Assembly (NCBI RefSeq): GCF_001625445.1 | Contig: NZ_LWHG01000021.1 | Coordinates: forward strand, 558,001-622,000 | Direction of reading: 5' to 3' | Length of the DNA stretch: 64,000 nt | Source: Haladaptatus sp. R4 | Lineage (GTDB): Archaea > Halobacteriota > Halobacteria > Halobacteriales > Haladaptataceae | In this document: positions 52,558 to 62,012 of the stretch, piece by piece | How the letters are laid out: each line of letters starts with the position of its first letter | Numbering within the stretch: position 1 is the first letter of the stretch | Notes under the pieces: generated by a model | What the model was told of the DNA's origin: nothing | Databases searched by the model: none | Seen by the model: only the letters and a program-made list of their open reading frames with translations | Made by a program: the position numbers and the translations under genes

Positions 52558-52704
52558 ATGGGTAGTAGCATCAGCGATTTCAGCAAATATATCCCGTCCG
52601 AGGAATCAGCAGAAACAAACCTCGGTGATGCGATTTCGGGAACGTTTTCCGATATCGAACTGGACTCAGTTGAGACCATTCGAAAGATCCGGCGTGACGA
52701 ATGA
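52558..52704 (+). CDS. Small antitoxin-like protein upstream of a PIN-domain gene
   Basis: A 48-residue protein (MGSSISDFSKYIPSEESAET...IELDSVETIRKIRRDE). It is acidic with a basic C-terminal helix, the size and position of a VapB-type antitoxin, though no DNA-binding domain is evident and it may be an N-terminally reduced form. Its stop overlaps the start of the PIN-domain gene by four bases (ATGA), the usual toxin-antitoxin arrangement. Base composition is lower in GC than neighbouring genes. Confidence 0.6.
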   Translation: MGSSISDFSKYIPSEESAETNLGDAISGTFSDIELDSVETIRKIRRDE

Positions 52705-53099
52705 GGCTATTTCTTGACACCAATATTCTGATTTCTGCTATCGTTTCGGAACCCGGGCGAGGACACGCTGCGACGAAACTTCTCAACGAGGACCACGAAT
52801 TTCTGACTTGCTTGCTGAATATCATGGAACTCCGAACCGTACTCTGCAAGAAAAAGTAAAAGAGACAGGAGAAAGTGGCAGAGATAGAGAAAGAGATCAT
52901 TAGCCATGTCGAGCTGACGTTTCCTGAAACATCCGATATGGTCGCCGCAGATTCACTTCAAGAAGAAACGCTACTGTATCCGATGGATTGTATTATTCTC
53001 GCATGTGCCACCGGTCAGGATGCAACGCTCGTCACTTTTGATTCCGAACTCCTCGAAGCAGGTGCGGTAGCACCTGAAGAGATTCTCGAACGCAGTTAG
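52701..53099 (+). pseudogene. VapC-like PIN-domain toxin with an in-frame stop codon
   Basis: The reading frame of 133 codons is open except for a TAA at 52857-52859 (codon 53), after CKKK. All four PIN acidic residues are kept on the two sides: D6 in FLDTNIL, E43 in MELRTVL, then D in YPMDCIILA and D in TFDSELLE. A full VapC RNase would be about 132 residues. The downstream half has no good start of its own. Either the toxin is inactivated by one substitution or a base was misread. It overlaps the antitoxin by four bases. Confidence 0.75.
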
Positions 53100-54900
53100 A
53101 CGTACTCCTCTAGGAACTCCGCAATCGTCGTGTACGCCTCGATGCGGTTCTCCAGTTTCGTGAAGCCGTGGCCCTCGTCCGGGAAGACGAGTTTTTCCAC
53201 CGGAACGCCCTGTTCGGCGGCTTCCTCGGCGATTTGCTCGGCCTCGCCGACGGGCACGCGCGGGTCGTTCTCCCCGTGGAGGACGAGCAGCGGGGCCTCG
53301 ATGTTTTGGATGTTGTTGATGGGACTGACCGACTCCAAAAAGTCGCGGTCGTCTTCGAGCGACCCGTACTCGGCCTCCCGCAACTCGCGCCGCCAGTCAC
53401 CCGTGTTTTCGAGGAACGTGACGAAGTTGGCGATGCCGACGATGTCGATTCCGGCGGCCCACAACTCGGGGTACTCGGTGATCGCCGCGAGGACCATGAA
53501 CCCGCCGTACGAACCGCCCATGGCGACGATTCGGTCGGGGTCCACGGCGCGCTGGTCGTGGAGCCATTCGATACCGGCCTCGATGTCCGCGACCGAATCC
53601 ATCCGCTTTTCCACGTCGTCCAGATGGGTGTACTCCTTGCCGTAGCCCGACGAACCGCGGACGTTGGGTTCGAAGTAGGCGTAACCGCGGTTCAGGAAGT
53701 ACTGCTTGACCGGATGAAACGACGGTCGGCGCTGGCCCTCCGGTCCGCCGTGGATGTCCACGATGACGGGGGTTTCACCCGCCTTCGCACCGTCGGGGAC
53801 GGAGAAGAACGCGGGGATTTTCCGCCCGTCGAAACTCTCGAAGTGGACGAGTTTCGGGCGGGCGAACGATTCGGTCGGGAGACCAGCGGTCGATGCCTCG
53901 GTCCAGCGTTCGGCTTCGCCGGTTTCGACGTCCACCACGTAGACGTTGGTGTTGTCCGTGCTGCCGGTGGCCCCGATGGCGAACCGCTCCGCGTCGGGGT
54001 CGAAACTGACCCCGCCCGCGATGCCGCGCGGGAGGTTGGGCGTCGGGAACTCGCGGATGGTCGTGTCGTCGGTCAACTCCCCGACGGTGAGTTCCGTGTA
54101 CCCGTCCACGTTGCGCGAGTAGACGAGACGGCCCGTGTCCTCGTGGAGGGAGAGACCGTCCACGTTCCACTCTCCCCCCTCCTCCACGAGTTCGACGTCG
54201 AGCGAATCGAGGTCCAGACGGGCGAGGTACATCGTGTCCGCGCCGTCGTCAGTGACGAGATAGAGCGCCTCCCCATTCGGCCCCCAGTTGACCCCCTGAA
54301 ACCGTACGTTGCCCTCGTGTGGCGTGACGTGTTCGAGTTCGCCGGATTCGATGTCGAGGACGGAGAGGTCCTGATCGAACGAGGAGTGGGATTCGACGAC
54401 GAGGAGTTTTCCGTCGTCGGGATTCCACCCCGCGAGCGAGAGCCAACCGTCACCCTCGTACACCAGTTCGGCGTTCTCGCCCGTCCCGTCCCGGTCCTGC
54501 ACGTATACGTCGAAGACGGCATTGTCGCGCCGTTGGACGTGAACGCGAACTGCGACCCGTCGGAGTTCCATCCGCCCCAGCGGTGTTTCGCGTCCGGCAT
54601 CGCGGTGAGCGGGGTGATGGTTTCGCCGTCGCCGTCCAACCGGAAGAGTTGCTGGCGCTCGTTTCCTCCGTCGTCCATTCCGAAGACGAATTCGTCGCGT
54701 TCCGGCGATTGGGAGATGAACGTCACGCGCTCGTCGTCGAAAGTCAACTGACGAGGCCACGAACGGGGCTCGTCCAGTTGCCACGCCTGTGGAACGCCGG
54801 TCGTGTTCAACAGAAAGCACAGCCGCTCACCGGCGAAGTCGAACGACGCGCCGTAGGCGCTTCGAACGTTCAAATATCGCTCGAAATCGTAGGTACTCAT
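53096..54900 (-). pseudogene. S9 family prolyl oligopeptidase / acylaminoacyl-peptidase-like, one frameshift
   Basis: The beta-propeller N-part (MSTYDFERYLNVRSAYGASF) and the alpha/beta-hydrolase C-part are in two frames, joined near 54540. One missing C at AAC(C)GGC restores 602 codons including the stop. The catalytic region shows VDIHGGPEGQRRP, ERGYAYFEPNVRGSSGYG-like text, the Ser in MGGSYGGFMVL, Asp in LHGENDPRVP and His in DEGHGFTK. The triad is intact. It would cleave short peptides from the N-terminus or after Pro. It overlaps the PIN gene tail by four bases, convergent. Confidence 0.87.
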
Positions 54901-55000
54901 CGCCCGTTTCTTTTCATTCGTCCATCATAGTGCTTTGGTAGTCGGTAGTCCGGAACACGGTATCGTCGCTAGAATAGTCAGATCGAAGATATTTCACTAT

Positions 55001-55008
55001 ACTTAAAG
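55001..55008 (+). promoter_or_regulatory. TATA-like box upstream of the second HalOD1 gene
   Basis: ACTTAAAG in an AT-rich 177-base gap. It is 77 bases before the start codon, so it implies a leader of roughly 50 bases, longer than for neighbouring genes. Confidence 0.3.
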
Positions 55009-55077
55009 AATGGAGATACAAAGGCACAGACTTTGTATGACCGATACCTTGATTTGTAGTACGCTGAGTGATATACT

Positions 55078-55410
55078 ATGGATGCGACATCTCAAAATAC
55101 CCATACTGACTCTGATTTGATACATCAATACTCGTTCGACGGTGACGAGACCGACAGTATCGTCGTCACGGTCAGCAACGCCGTCTCCGACGTGACTGGA
55201 ACGCCGATGGATGAGATGCCACCGCTGCAGGAGACGCTCGATTGTGACTCGCTCGAATCGCTTTTTAGATCTTTTAATATCGAAGAGATGTCCGGAATCG
55301 GCCAGGTGGGGTTTACGTTTCACGGTTGTACCGTTCGTATCGACACGACGGGAACCGTCCAAGTGTACGAGGAGAATCGTGGCTTTGCCGCCGATAGCTC
55401 AAGGTGCTAA
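55078..55410 (+). CDS. HalOD1 output-domain protein
   Basis: A 110-residue protein with the HalOD1 pattern: SIVVTVSNAVSDVTGTPMDEM, then PLQETLDCDSLESLFRSF, then GQVGFTFHGCTVRIDTTGTVQVYE. Function unknown. Its 3' end overlaps a second small frame (55404-55610), suggesting coupling. It is the second HalOD1 protein in the window, after 6071-6388. Confidence 0.8.
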   Translation: MDATSQNTHTDSDLIHQYSFDGDETDSIVVTVSNAVSDVTGTPMDEMPPLQETLDCDSLESLFRSFNIEEMSGIGQVGFTFHGCTVRIDTTGTVQVYEENRGFAADSSRC

Positions 55411-55610
55411 ACATCGTGGCCCGCGACCTTGAACTCCTCTCGGTGGACGAGTTCGAAGACCAACTCGGCCACCTGCTCGAAGTAAGTGCGGTGAACGGAA
55501 TCGATTTCGACAGGTCGTGGACGTTCCGCCTTCCGGGCGACGACGTTCCCGACGTGATGGTCGAAATCACGCGTCTACGGAAGCCGACCACCGATCAATC
55601 GGAACGGTAA
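55404..55610 (+). CDS. Small acidic hypothetical protein overlapping the HalOD1 gene
   Basis: A 68-residue protein with GTG start (or GTG at 55416) ending RLRKPTTDQSER. It has an acidic N-half (LELLSVDEFEDQLGHLLEV) and WTFRLPGDDVPDVMVEITRL. Seven bases overlap the HalOD1 stop. Composition fits a real haloarchaeal protein, but the short length and GTG start make it uncertain. Confidence 0.5.
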   Translation: MLNIVARDLELLSVDEFEDQLGHLLEVSAVNGIDFDRSWTFRLPGDDVPDVMVEITRLRKPTTDQSER

Positions 55611-55694
55611 CGAGACCGTTCGATGGGTAAATTCGTCGTTTCCACCCGGTAGTTGGCGAATAACAAAAACCCCTGCCTGAGTGGCCCCGTTGCC

Positions 55695-56153
55695 ATGCAA
55701 CGCGAGAGACGACACATCCTGACGCTCGCCATCGTCTGCCTGCTTATCCTCGGCAGCGGTGGTGTCGCCGCCACGAAGTACGACCAGTCTAGCCGCGACA
55801 AACCCACGATAACCACGCACGAGTCGGTCCGCGTCGAGTTCGCTAACGACTCCTCGGTCATCGTTCACGGGAACGTGGAGCGCGTGGGCATCGGGACGAC
55901 GTGGAGCGCGACGGACGGTGCGGCAACGTCGTACTTCGAGTACGGTCCGATGAACGGAACGACTCGTCTCGACGTGCCCGAGGAAGGGAACCGAACGGCG
56001 ATTAGCTACGTGACCGTCTACAGCGGCGGGAACATGACCCCCATCTTGACCGTACAGAATCCGAACAAGGGGTCTACGAACGCCACGAACACGTCCAGTT
56101 GCCACGTCGGACCGTCCGGAAAGAGTGCCGCACCGTCCGTGCGAGCAGCGTAA
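55695..56153 (+). CDS. Signal-peptide-bearing secreted or membrane-anchored hypothetical protein
   Basis: A 152-residue protein starting MQRERRHILTLAIVCLLILGSGG, an N-terminal signal or anchor helix. A Thr/Ser/Asn-rich domain follows (DKPTITTHESVRVEFANDSSVIVHG, ATSYFEYGPMNGTTRLD). Several N-x-S/T sites suit N-glycosylation. No family recognised. It probably faces outside the cell. Confidence 0.65.
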   Translation: MQRERRHILTLAIVCLLILGSGGVAATKYDQSSRDKPTITTHESVRVEFANDSSVIVHGNVERVGIGTTWSATDGAATSYFEYGPMNGTTRLDVPEEGNRTAISYVTVYSGGNMTPILTVQNPNKGSTNATNTSSCHVGPSGKSAAPSVRAA

Positions 56154-56415
56154 CGGATCGTAGGTGAATTCGGTCGCGTGGAACCGTCGGTAGAATGGTG
56201 ATCTTTTTTGACTCAAACGAGCGGGTAATAGCCGATTGCACCGCGGAGAGTCCCGAGAATGCGTCATACTCGTTTCCCTCCGAGACGATACGCTCCCCCA
56301 CCCGTTTGTCAGTCGATAAACTGTTCACGTCGTCAAGACATCGGGGGATACAGGGTAAACGGAGTCGCTGATTTATGCGGTATCTCGGCGTCTACGCATC
56401 GACAGGGTGGGAAGA

Positions 56416-57015
56416 ATGAATACGACACAGTCACGGGAGCGCAGTGATCCGACACGGTCACGTGCGTTTTCAGAACAGGAGGTGTACGATGCGGTAAAGA
56501 ATTTGCGACGACGGTACGTTCTCTATTCGCTCAATCGGGCACAGGAGTCCGTCGAACTGGGGGAACTCGCCGAACAGATAGCGGCGTGGGAGAACAACAT
56601 CCCTCGGGATGCCGTTTCCCCCGAACAGCGGAAGTCAGTGTACAGCGCGCTGTACCAGACTCATCTCCCGAAGTTGGAGAACATCGGAATCGTCAGCTAC
56701 GACCGCGAATCGAAACGCGTGTCGTTTACCGACGGTGCGGAGGACTTCGAACTGTATCTGGCGACGGATGCACAGACGACGATTCCGTGGCACAAACTGT
56801 ACGTCGGGCTTTCGGCGTTCGGCGCGATACTCATCGCGCTCGGGTGGCTCGGTCTCGTTCCTGCATCGGGGTTCCAACTCGCGGTCGTCGTTCTCGGGGT
56901 GTTCGCGGTGACAGCTTTCGCACATTTCTACGACCGGCACTGTTGGCAACGACGGTTTCAGGGTGCGACGCCGGACCTCGCCGTGGAGTTCGGCGAGAAC
57001 CGATGGTTCCAATGA
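56416..57015 (+). CDS. DUF7344-type winged-helix protein with two membrane helices
   Basis: A 199-residue protein. The N-terminal winged helix resembles haloarchaeal DUF7344: SEQEVYDAVKNLRRRYVLYSLNRAQESVELGELAEQIAAWE and SVYSALYQTHLPKLENIGIVSYDRES. Two C-terminal transmembrane helices follow (LYVGLSAFGAILIALGWLGL, FQLAVVVLGVFAVTAFAHFY). A membrane-anchored regulator is plausible. It precedes the glycosyltransferase by about 40 bases; some haloarchaeal HTH proteins of this kind sit with glycan genes. Confidence 0.75.
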   Translation: MNTTQSRERSDPTRSRAFSEQEVYDAVKNLRRRYVLYSLNRAQESVELGELAEQIAAWENNIPRDAVSPEQRKSVYSALYQTHLPKLENIGIVSYDRESKRVSFTDGAEDFELYLATDAQTTIPWHKLYVGLSAFGAILIALGWLGLVPASGFQLAVVVLGVFAVTAFAHFYDRHCWQRRFQGATPDLAVEFGENRWFQ

Positions 57016-57052
57016 AAGAAGACTTTTACTTTCTCGTTTCGTGGCGGCGAGT

Positions 57053-58129
57053 ATGCGCGTCGCGTTCGTCGCGGAAGTAACGGCCCAACACGAGGAGTCG
57101 GGGAGGACTCGCCGACTCCGACGTATCGCGGAACTGCTTGCGAACCGCGGCCACGAGGCCACGGTCTTCTGTGCACAGTGGTGGGACGGCGACCACGATA
57201 CGTTCGAACAGGCGGACGTGACGTACCACGCGGTGACGACCGAACCGCCCGGCGACACACCATCGCGCCGGTTCGCGCTCTCGCTCCCCGGCGCACTTCG
57301 CCGCGTGAAACCGGACGTGATTCACGCGACCGCAGTGCCGAAACACGTCCTCGCGGCGAAGACAGCGAGCAAACTCGCGCGCGCACCGCTCGTCGTCGAC
57401 TGGTACGAGTCACCGCCCGAAACCGCCGGGAACGCCTCGAAATCGCTTCGGATGGCCGCGCGTTCGCCGGACGGGGTCATCACGCCGTCGGAGACGGTGA
57501 AAACCCGGGTTCGGGAACTCGGCGCGGACGAGGCGGACGTGCGCGTGATTCCCAACAGCATCGATACGGACGCGATTCGAGAGGCCCGGACCGTCGAGGG
57601 GGCCGACATCGTCTATTCGCGCCGATTGGACGAGGACGCCAACGTCGAGAGTCTCTTTCTGGCGCTGGCGGAACTCCGCGGGATGGGCTGGAACGCCGTC
57701 ATCATCGGCGACGGTCCCGAACGTGAGGGGTACGAACGACAGGCCGCCGACCTCCGCATCGACGACCGCGTGGAGTTCACGGGCGCACAACCCGTCGAGA
57801 AGCGGATTCCGGTGTTTCGTGGCGCACACGTCTACGTCCAGACGGCGCGCAGGGAGGCCTTTCCCACCGACCTCCTCCGAGCGCTCGCGTGTGGCTGTTC
57901 GGGCGTCGTGGAGTACCACGTCGAATCGAGCGCCCACGAGTTGGTCGAACAGGAGGACCGCACGTTTCGGACGACGAGCGAACAGGAACTCACCGAGGCG
58001 CTTCGCTCGGCCGCCGAACTTCCACACATGACCGAAAACGAGGAGTTCGATCGATACGACGACGACCCCGTACTCGAACAGTACCTCGACTGTTACCGGG
58101 ACATGCAGGATTCGTTCGGCTTTTTCTGA
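57053..58129 (+). CDS. Glycosyltransferase family 4-like protein
   Basis: A 358-residue GT-B fold protein: MRVAFVAEVTAQHEESGRTRRL at the N-terminus, KPDVIHATAVPKHVLAAKT, and PSETVKTRVRELGADEADVRVIPNSIDTD as a typical acceptor-nucleotide hinge. The C-domain has VIIGDGPEREGYERQAADL and a GT4-like EAFPTDLLRALACGCSGVV. It would transfer a sugar from a nucleotide donor; acceptor and donor are unknown. The start at 57053 is preferred over the upstream frame. Confidence 0.87.
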   Translation: MRVAFVAEVTAQHEESGRTRRLRRIAELLANRGHEATVFCAQWWDGDHDTFEQADVTYHAVTTEPPGDTPSRRFALSLPGALRRVKPDVIHATAVPKHVLAAKTASKLARAPLVVDWYESPPETAGNASKSLRMAARSPDGVITPSETVKTRVRELGADEADVRVIPNSIDTDAIREARTVEGADIVYSRRLDEDANVESLFLALAELRGMGWNAVIIGDGPEREGYERQAADLRIDDRVEFTGAQPVEKRIPVFRGAHVYVQTARREAFPTDLLRALACGCSGVVEYHVESSAHELVEQEDRTFRTTSEQELTEALRSAAELPHMTENEEFDRYDDDPVLEQYLDCYRDMQDSFGFF

Positions 58130-58149
58130 ATTCCCTTCGAACGACCGAC

Positions 58150-58227
58150 GATAGCGAGGGGGAGAGTACAACGACGGTGACCAGGAGGAAAGTACAGCGA
58201 CGATAGATAGGGGGAGAGTACAACACC
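58150..58227. repeat. 26-bp tandem repeat upstream of the ABC gene pair
   Basis: Three consecutive 26-base units start at 58150, 58176 and 58202, and AGTACA recurs with exact 26-base spacing. Units share GATAGNNAGGGGGAGAGTACA with some changes in the second. They lie 27 bases before the ATP-binding gene, suggesting a regulatory role. Confidence 0.7.
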
Positions 58228-58254
58228 CTCTCGCGCGTATGGGCCACCGACGCC

Positions 58255-58926
58255 ATGGCCACGAAGCTCGAAGCTCGACGCCTCGTCCGGGTTCTGGGGA
58301 ACGACCGAATCATCGACGATATCTCGTTCGCGGTCGCGGAGGGCGACGTGCTCGCGGTGCTCGGCCCGTCCGGGGCCGGAAAGTCGTCGCTCCTTCGACT
58401 ACTCAACCGACTCGACGAACCGAGCGAGGGGACCGTGTTGCTCGACGGGACGGACTACCGGGAGATTCCACCGCGGGAACTGCGTAACCGCATCGGTACC
58501 GTTCCGCAGTCGCCCGCCCTCCGCGACGGGACGGTCTTCGAGAACGTGACCATCGGCCCGCGACTCCGCGGCGAGTCCGTTTCCGAGGAAACCGTCGGGG
58601 ACCTGCTGGCGCGGATGGACCTCGGCGGCTACGCCGAGCGGGACGTGGCGGAACTGTCGGGCGGCGAGGCACAGCGCGTTTCCATCGCCCGGACACTCGT
58701 CACGGAACCCGAGGTGCTGCTTCTCGACGAACCCACGTCGAGTCTGGACTCGCGGTCGGAGGCGCAGGTCGAGACGCTCCTCGAAGGACTCGTTCACGAG
58801 ACCGACCTCACGACGGTGCTGGTCACGCACGACGATTCGCAGGCGCGACGGCTGGCCGACCGCGTGGCGCTGCTCGAAGACGGCCGTCTCGAATCCATCG
58901 GCGCGGTCTCGGAGGTGATGGCGTGA
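58255..58926 (+). CDS. ABC transporter ATP-binding protein (FetA/YbbL-like)
   Basis: A 223-residue ATPase with Walker A GPSGAGKSS, Q-loop PQSP, signature ELSGGEAQRVS, Walker B LLLDEPTSSLD and H-loop VTHDD. Its stop overlaps the next gene by four bases, and that gene is a UPF0014 (FetB) permease, so the pair resembles the FetAB iron exporter of bacteria. Three 26-bp repeats lie upstream. Confidence 0.9.
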   Translation: MATKLEARRLVRVLGNDRIIDDISFAVAEGDVLAVLGPSGAGKSSLLRLLNRLDEPSEGTVLLDGTDYREIPPRELRNRIGTVPQSPALRDGTVFENVTIGPRLRGESVSEETVGDLLARMDLGGYAERDVAELSGGEAQRVSIARTLVTEPEVLLLDEPTSSLDSRSEAQVETLLEGLVHETDLTTVLVTHDDSQARRLADRVALLEDGRLESIGAVSEVMA

Positions 58927-59735
58927 TGGCGGGATTCTTCGGTCAGTTTCAGAACCCGGACGTCCTGCGAGGACTCACTCAAGTCGCCGCTGCGTCGGTG
59001 CTGGCGCTCGTCGTGCTCGGCGTCTCGGCGGTTCGCAACCTCGACCTCGAAACCGAACTCGGTCGGTCGTTCGTCCGTGGATTCGTGCAGGTGGTGGCGA
59101 TGGGGTCGGTCATCGGAATCCTGTTCTCGGTGAACCTCGCGTGGAGCGGCCTCGTGCTCGTGGCGATGATGGCCATCGCCGCGTGGATTTCCAAGGACCG
59201 GGGCGAGAACGTCCCCGGCGTCTTCCGCGTGTCGCTCGTCGGAATCGCGTTCGGTTCGGGGGTGGTCATCGTGGCGATGGTCGCCGCCGGAGCCATCGAG
59301 GCATCGGTCCGAAACCTCATCCCCGTCGGCGGGATGATCATCGCAAACGCGATGAAGACGAATTCCCTCGCGCTCGACCGATTCAAGGGAGAGGTAGAGT
59401 CGAACCGGGCGGAGATAGAAGCCGTCCTCTCGTTGGGCGTCGCGCCCGAAAACGTCGTCTCGGAGTACGTGACGACGAGCGTGCGGGCGTCCCTGATTCC
59501 GATGGTGGAATCGCTGAAAAGCCTCGGATTGGTGTACATCCCCGGAATGATGTCGGGTATGATCCTCGCCGGGGCGAATCCCATCTACGCGGCCGAATAC
59601 CAATTCGTCATCATGGCGATGTTGTTCGCCGCCGGTGGACTGACGAGCATGGTGAGCACGCTCCTCGTCGGTCGGTACGCGTTCACCGAGGCGGAACAGT
59701 TGAAGCGATTCGACGGGTCGGCGACGAGGGTGTGA
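58923..59735 (+). CDS. FetB/UPF0014 family ABC permease
   Basis: A 270-residue membrane protein with about seven helices and UPF0014/FetB features: LVPVGGMIIANAMKTNSLALDR-like text at NLIPVGGMIIANAMK, SLGVAPENVVSEYVTTSVRASLIPMVESLKSLGLV and the LPGMMSGMILAGA-like IPGMMSGMILAG. It is coupled to the ATPase by a four-base overlap. The E. coli homologue exports iron. Substrate here not shown. Confidence 0.87.
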   Translation: MMAGFFGQFQNPDVLRGLTQVAAASVLALVVLGVSAVRNLDLETELGRSFVRGFVQVVAMGSVIGILFSVNLAWSGLVLVAMMAIAAWISKDRGENVPGVFRVSLVGIAFGSGVVIVAMVAAGAIEASVRNLIPVGGMIIANAMKTNSLALDRFKGEVESNRAEIEAVLSLGVAPENVVSEYVTTSVRASLIPMVESLKSLGLVYIPGMMSGMILAGANPIYAAEYQFVIMAMLFAAGGLTSMVSTLLVGRYAFTEAEQLKRFDGSATRV

Positions 59736-59744
59736 TGGAGTGGT

Positions 59745-59860
59745 AGTACGGTTATGAGGTTGCGAAGCAACCTCGCAAGCGAGTAGCGCGGAACGGAGTT
59801 CCGCGGACCGTTCGAGCGGGCTTTGCCCGCGAGAAGACGGCATCGCCGCGAGCGAAGCGA
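59745..59860. repeat. Cluster of short palindromes with 3-base loops
   Basis: GAGGTTGC-GAA-GCAACCTC (59757-59775), CGCGGAAC-GGA-GTTCCGCG (59788-59806) and GCGGGC-TTT-GCCCGC (59817-59831) occur within 75 bases between the FetB-like and S9 genes. The 8+3+8 design is the same as in elements B and C. No gene is present. Confidence 0.7.
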
Positions 59861-59932
59861 GGGGCGACCGGGAGAGGCCAAAATATCTCGCGCAACGATT
59901 GCGAACGAGCGAGGGCTTTCGAGGTCAGTCCC

Positions 59933-61975
59933 TCACTCGTCTTTACCCGGATCGTGCCGTTCGAACCATTCGGTGAGCGTTTTCAACCGATGGCGCGCCC
60001 GTTTCGGCGCGCCGATATTGTGATGTTCGTTCGGATAGATGACGAGTTTCGTCGGTACTCCTTGTCTTTTCAAACTCACGTACAACTGTTCGGCCTGTGA
60101 CGGCGGACAACGCCAATCGTTCTCCCCGGCCGTGACGAGCGTGGGCGTCTCGACGCCTCCCACCTCGGTGATGCTCGACATGGCGTGGTAGGCGTCCGGT
60201 TCCTCCCACGGAAGGCCGAGGTCGGTTACGTACCACTGGTGGTGGTCTCCGGTTCCGAACAGGGAGTAGAAGTCGTAGATTCCGTGTTCGGGCGCGGCCG
60301 CGGCGAACAGGTCGGTCCGCGTGATGATGTGAGCGCTGTTCACGCCGCCCTGTGAAAACCCAGTGACGAACAACCTGTCTTCGTCGGCCCAGCCGCGTCG
60401 AACCGCCCACTCGACACCCGAGATGATGTCGTCGCTTTCGCGCGGTCCCCACTCTCCGCGGATGGATTCGGTGAACTCCCGACCGTACGAGAGGCTTCCG
60501 CGGTAGTTGACTCGGAGGACGACGTAGCCCTTCCCGGTCCAGTAGCAGTCGTCGACGCCGAACTGCGGGGCGTCGTACGACATCGGCCCGCCGTGGATGG
60601 CGGCGATGAGCGGACGCGGTTCGGGGTCGTCGGGGTCGAACGTCGGTGGAAGGTACGCGATGGCTTCGATCGTACCGCCGTCGCCGTTCTCGAACGTGAC
60701 GCGGCGACAGTTCGGCATCGCCACCTCGTCCACGAGATCGGCGTTCATCGCGGTGAGTCGCGTTGGGGCTTCGCCCCCGTCGATTGCGTCGGTCGGCATC
60801 GCGTACACGTCGGTGGGGTCGCTCGGTCCGGTGAGACAGAGCGCGACGGTCGATTCCGTCGCATCGAACGACGTGATAGTCCGATACTCGCCCTGCGCGT
60901 CGAATACTCGTTCCGAGTCGTCTTGGTTCGCGGAGAGTCGAACCAGTCGCGTCCGCGCTTCGTCGCCGAACGGAGCGAGGAGCGTATCGTCGTCCGTCCA
61001 CGTCGGCGCGCCGATCCGCGACACCGACCGGTTGAGGGATGTCGACACCGACTGGTACGTCCCACCGTCGGCCACGAACACTCGATTCGGGATGCACCAG
61101 TTGTTCGGGTTGCCACCGACGAACGACAATCGACCGCCGTCCGGGCTCCAACGCGGTTTCGAAGCGGATAGTTCCCCGGCTGTGACCCGTCGCAGGTCGC
61201 TCCCGGACGGGTCGATGGTGAACACGTCCATCATCGAGGTTCGGTCCGGGTGGTCCGTTCGATTCGATATGAACGCGATTCGGTCCGGTCCCCACGCGGG
61301 TTGCAGTCCGGTCATGGCCTCGTACGCGCCGCCTCCGTACGCGTCGTCGAGCCGACGGATAGCCCGGGTCCGAACGTCCACGACGAACAGATACGTCGTC
61401 ACCTCGTCCAGAAAGCCGGTTCCGTCGTACTTGTGTTGGAGACGCTCGGTTTCGACCGGTGCGTCCTCGTTTCGGCGGGCGTTCAGATACTCCGCCTCCT
61501 CGTCGGTCGGGTCGCGGACGGAGACGACGAGACGCTCGCCGTCCGGTCCCCAGTCGAATTCTCGAACGCCCTCGTCCCGGTTGGTGATTTGACGAGCGTC
61601 GCCACCGCGTTCGAGGTCGAACAGCCAGACTTGGGAGTTCGGTGTATCGTCCAAATCGTCCGCATCCCCTTCGTCTTCTGCGTCGTCGTCCCGACCGACG
61701 CGCAGCGAGACGTCGCGTTCGCGAGCGGCGAGAAACGCGAGTTTCGACCCGGACGGCGACCACTTCGGCGACCCAACGCCGGAAACACGAGTGAGCCGAT
61801 GCGGGTCGTCGGCTCCGTCGGTCGGAACGACGAACAACGACCGATGGTTTTCGTCGGCCGCCCTGTCGGCTTCCCTCAGTACGAACGCGATACGCTCTCC
61901 GTCGGGTGAGAGGGAACAGTTAGAAACGAGTCGGACATCGAAGATATCGTTCAGTTCAAAAGGGCGAGCGTCCAT
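59933..61975 (-). CDS. S9 family peptidase (acylaminoacyl-peptidase / DPP-like)
   Basis: A 680-residue protein with an N-terminal beta-propeller (TolB/WD-like repeats: PKWSPSGSKLAFLAARERD, FDWGPDGERLVVS, PAWGPDRIAFISNR). The C-terminal peptidase domain has AAIHGGPMSYD, RVNYRGSLSYGREF, the nucleophile in FVTGFSQGGVN, the acid in VTAGENDWRCPPSQAE and His in YPNEHHNIG. It probably releases N-acylated or dipeptidyl residues. It is a separate gene from the similar S9 peptidase at 53096 and is only distantly related in sequence. Confidence 0.9.
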   Translation of the reverse strand: MDARPFELNDIFDVRLVSNCSLSPDGERIAFVLREADRAADENHRSLFVVPTDGADDPHRLTRVSGVGSPKWSPSGSKLAFLAARERDVSLRVGRDDDAEDEGDADDLDDTPNSQVWLFDLERGGDARQITNRDEGVREFDWGPDGERLVVSVRDPTDEEAEYLNARRNEDAPVETERLQHKYDGTGFLDEVTTYLFVVDVRTRAIRRLDDAYGGGAYEAMTGLQPAWGPDRIAFISNRTDHPDRTSMMDVFTIDPSGSDLRRVTAGELSASKPRWSPDGGRLSFVGGNPNNWCIPNRVFVADGGTYQSVSTSLNRSVSRIGAPTWTDDDTLLAPFGDEARTRLVRLSANQDDSERVFDAQGEYRTITSFDATESTVALCLTGPSDPTDVYAMPTDAIDGGEAPTRLTAMNADLVDEVAMPNCRRVTFENGDGGTIEAIAYLPPTFDPDDPEPRPLIAAIHGGPMSYDAPQFGVDDCYWTGKGYVVLRVNYRGSLSYGREFTESIRGEWGPRESDDIISGVEWAVRRGWADEDRLFVTGFSQGGVNSAHIITRTDLFAAAAPEHGIYDFYSLFGTGDHHQWYVTDLGLPWEEPDAYHAMSSITEVGGVETPTLVTAGENDWRCPPSQAEQLYVSLKRQGVPTKLVIYPNEHHNIGAPKRARHRLKTLTEWFERHDPGKDE

Positions 61976-62012
61976 GCGGGACGTACCCTGTCACGCCGAT
62001 AATATGTTTGGG

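Noticed and set aside
52382-52717. 111-codon open frame before the PIN gene
   Set aside because: It overlaps the antitoxin in another frame and has no haloarchaeal composition; the antitoxin/toxin overlap is more convincing.
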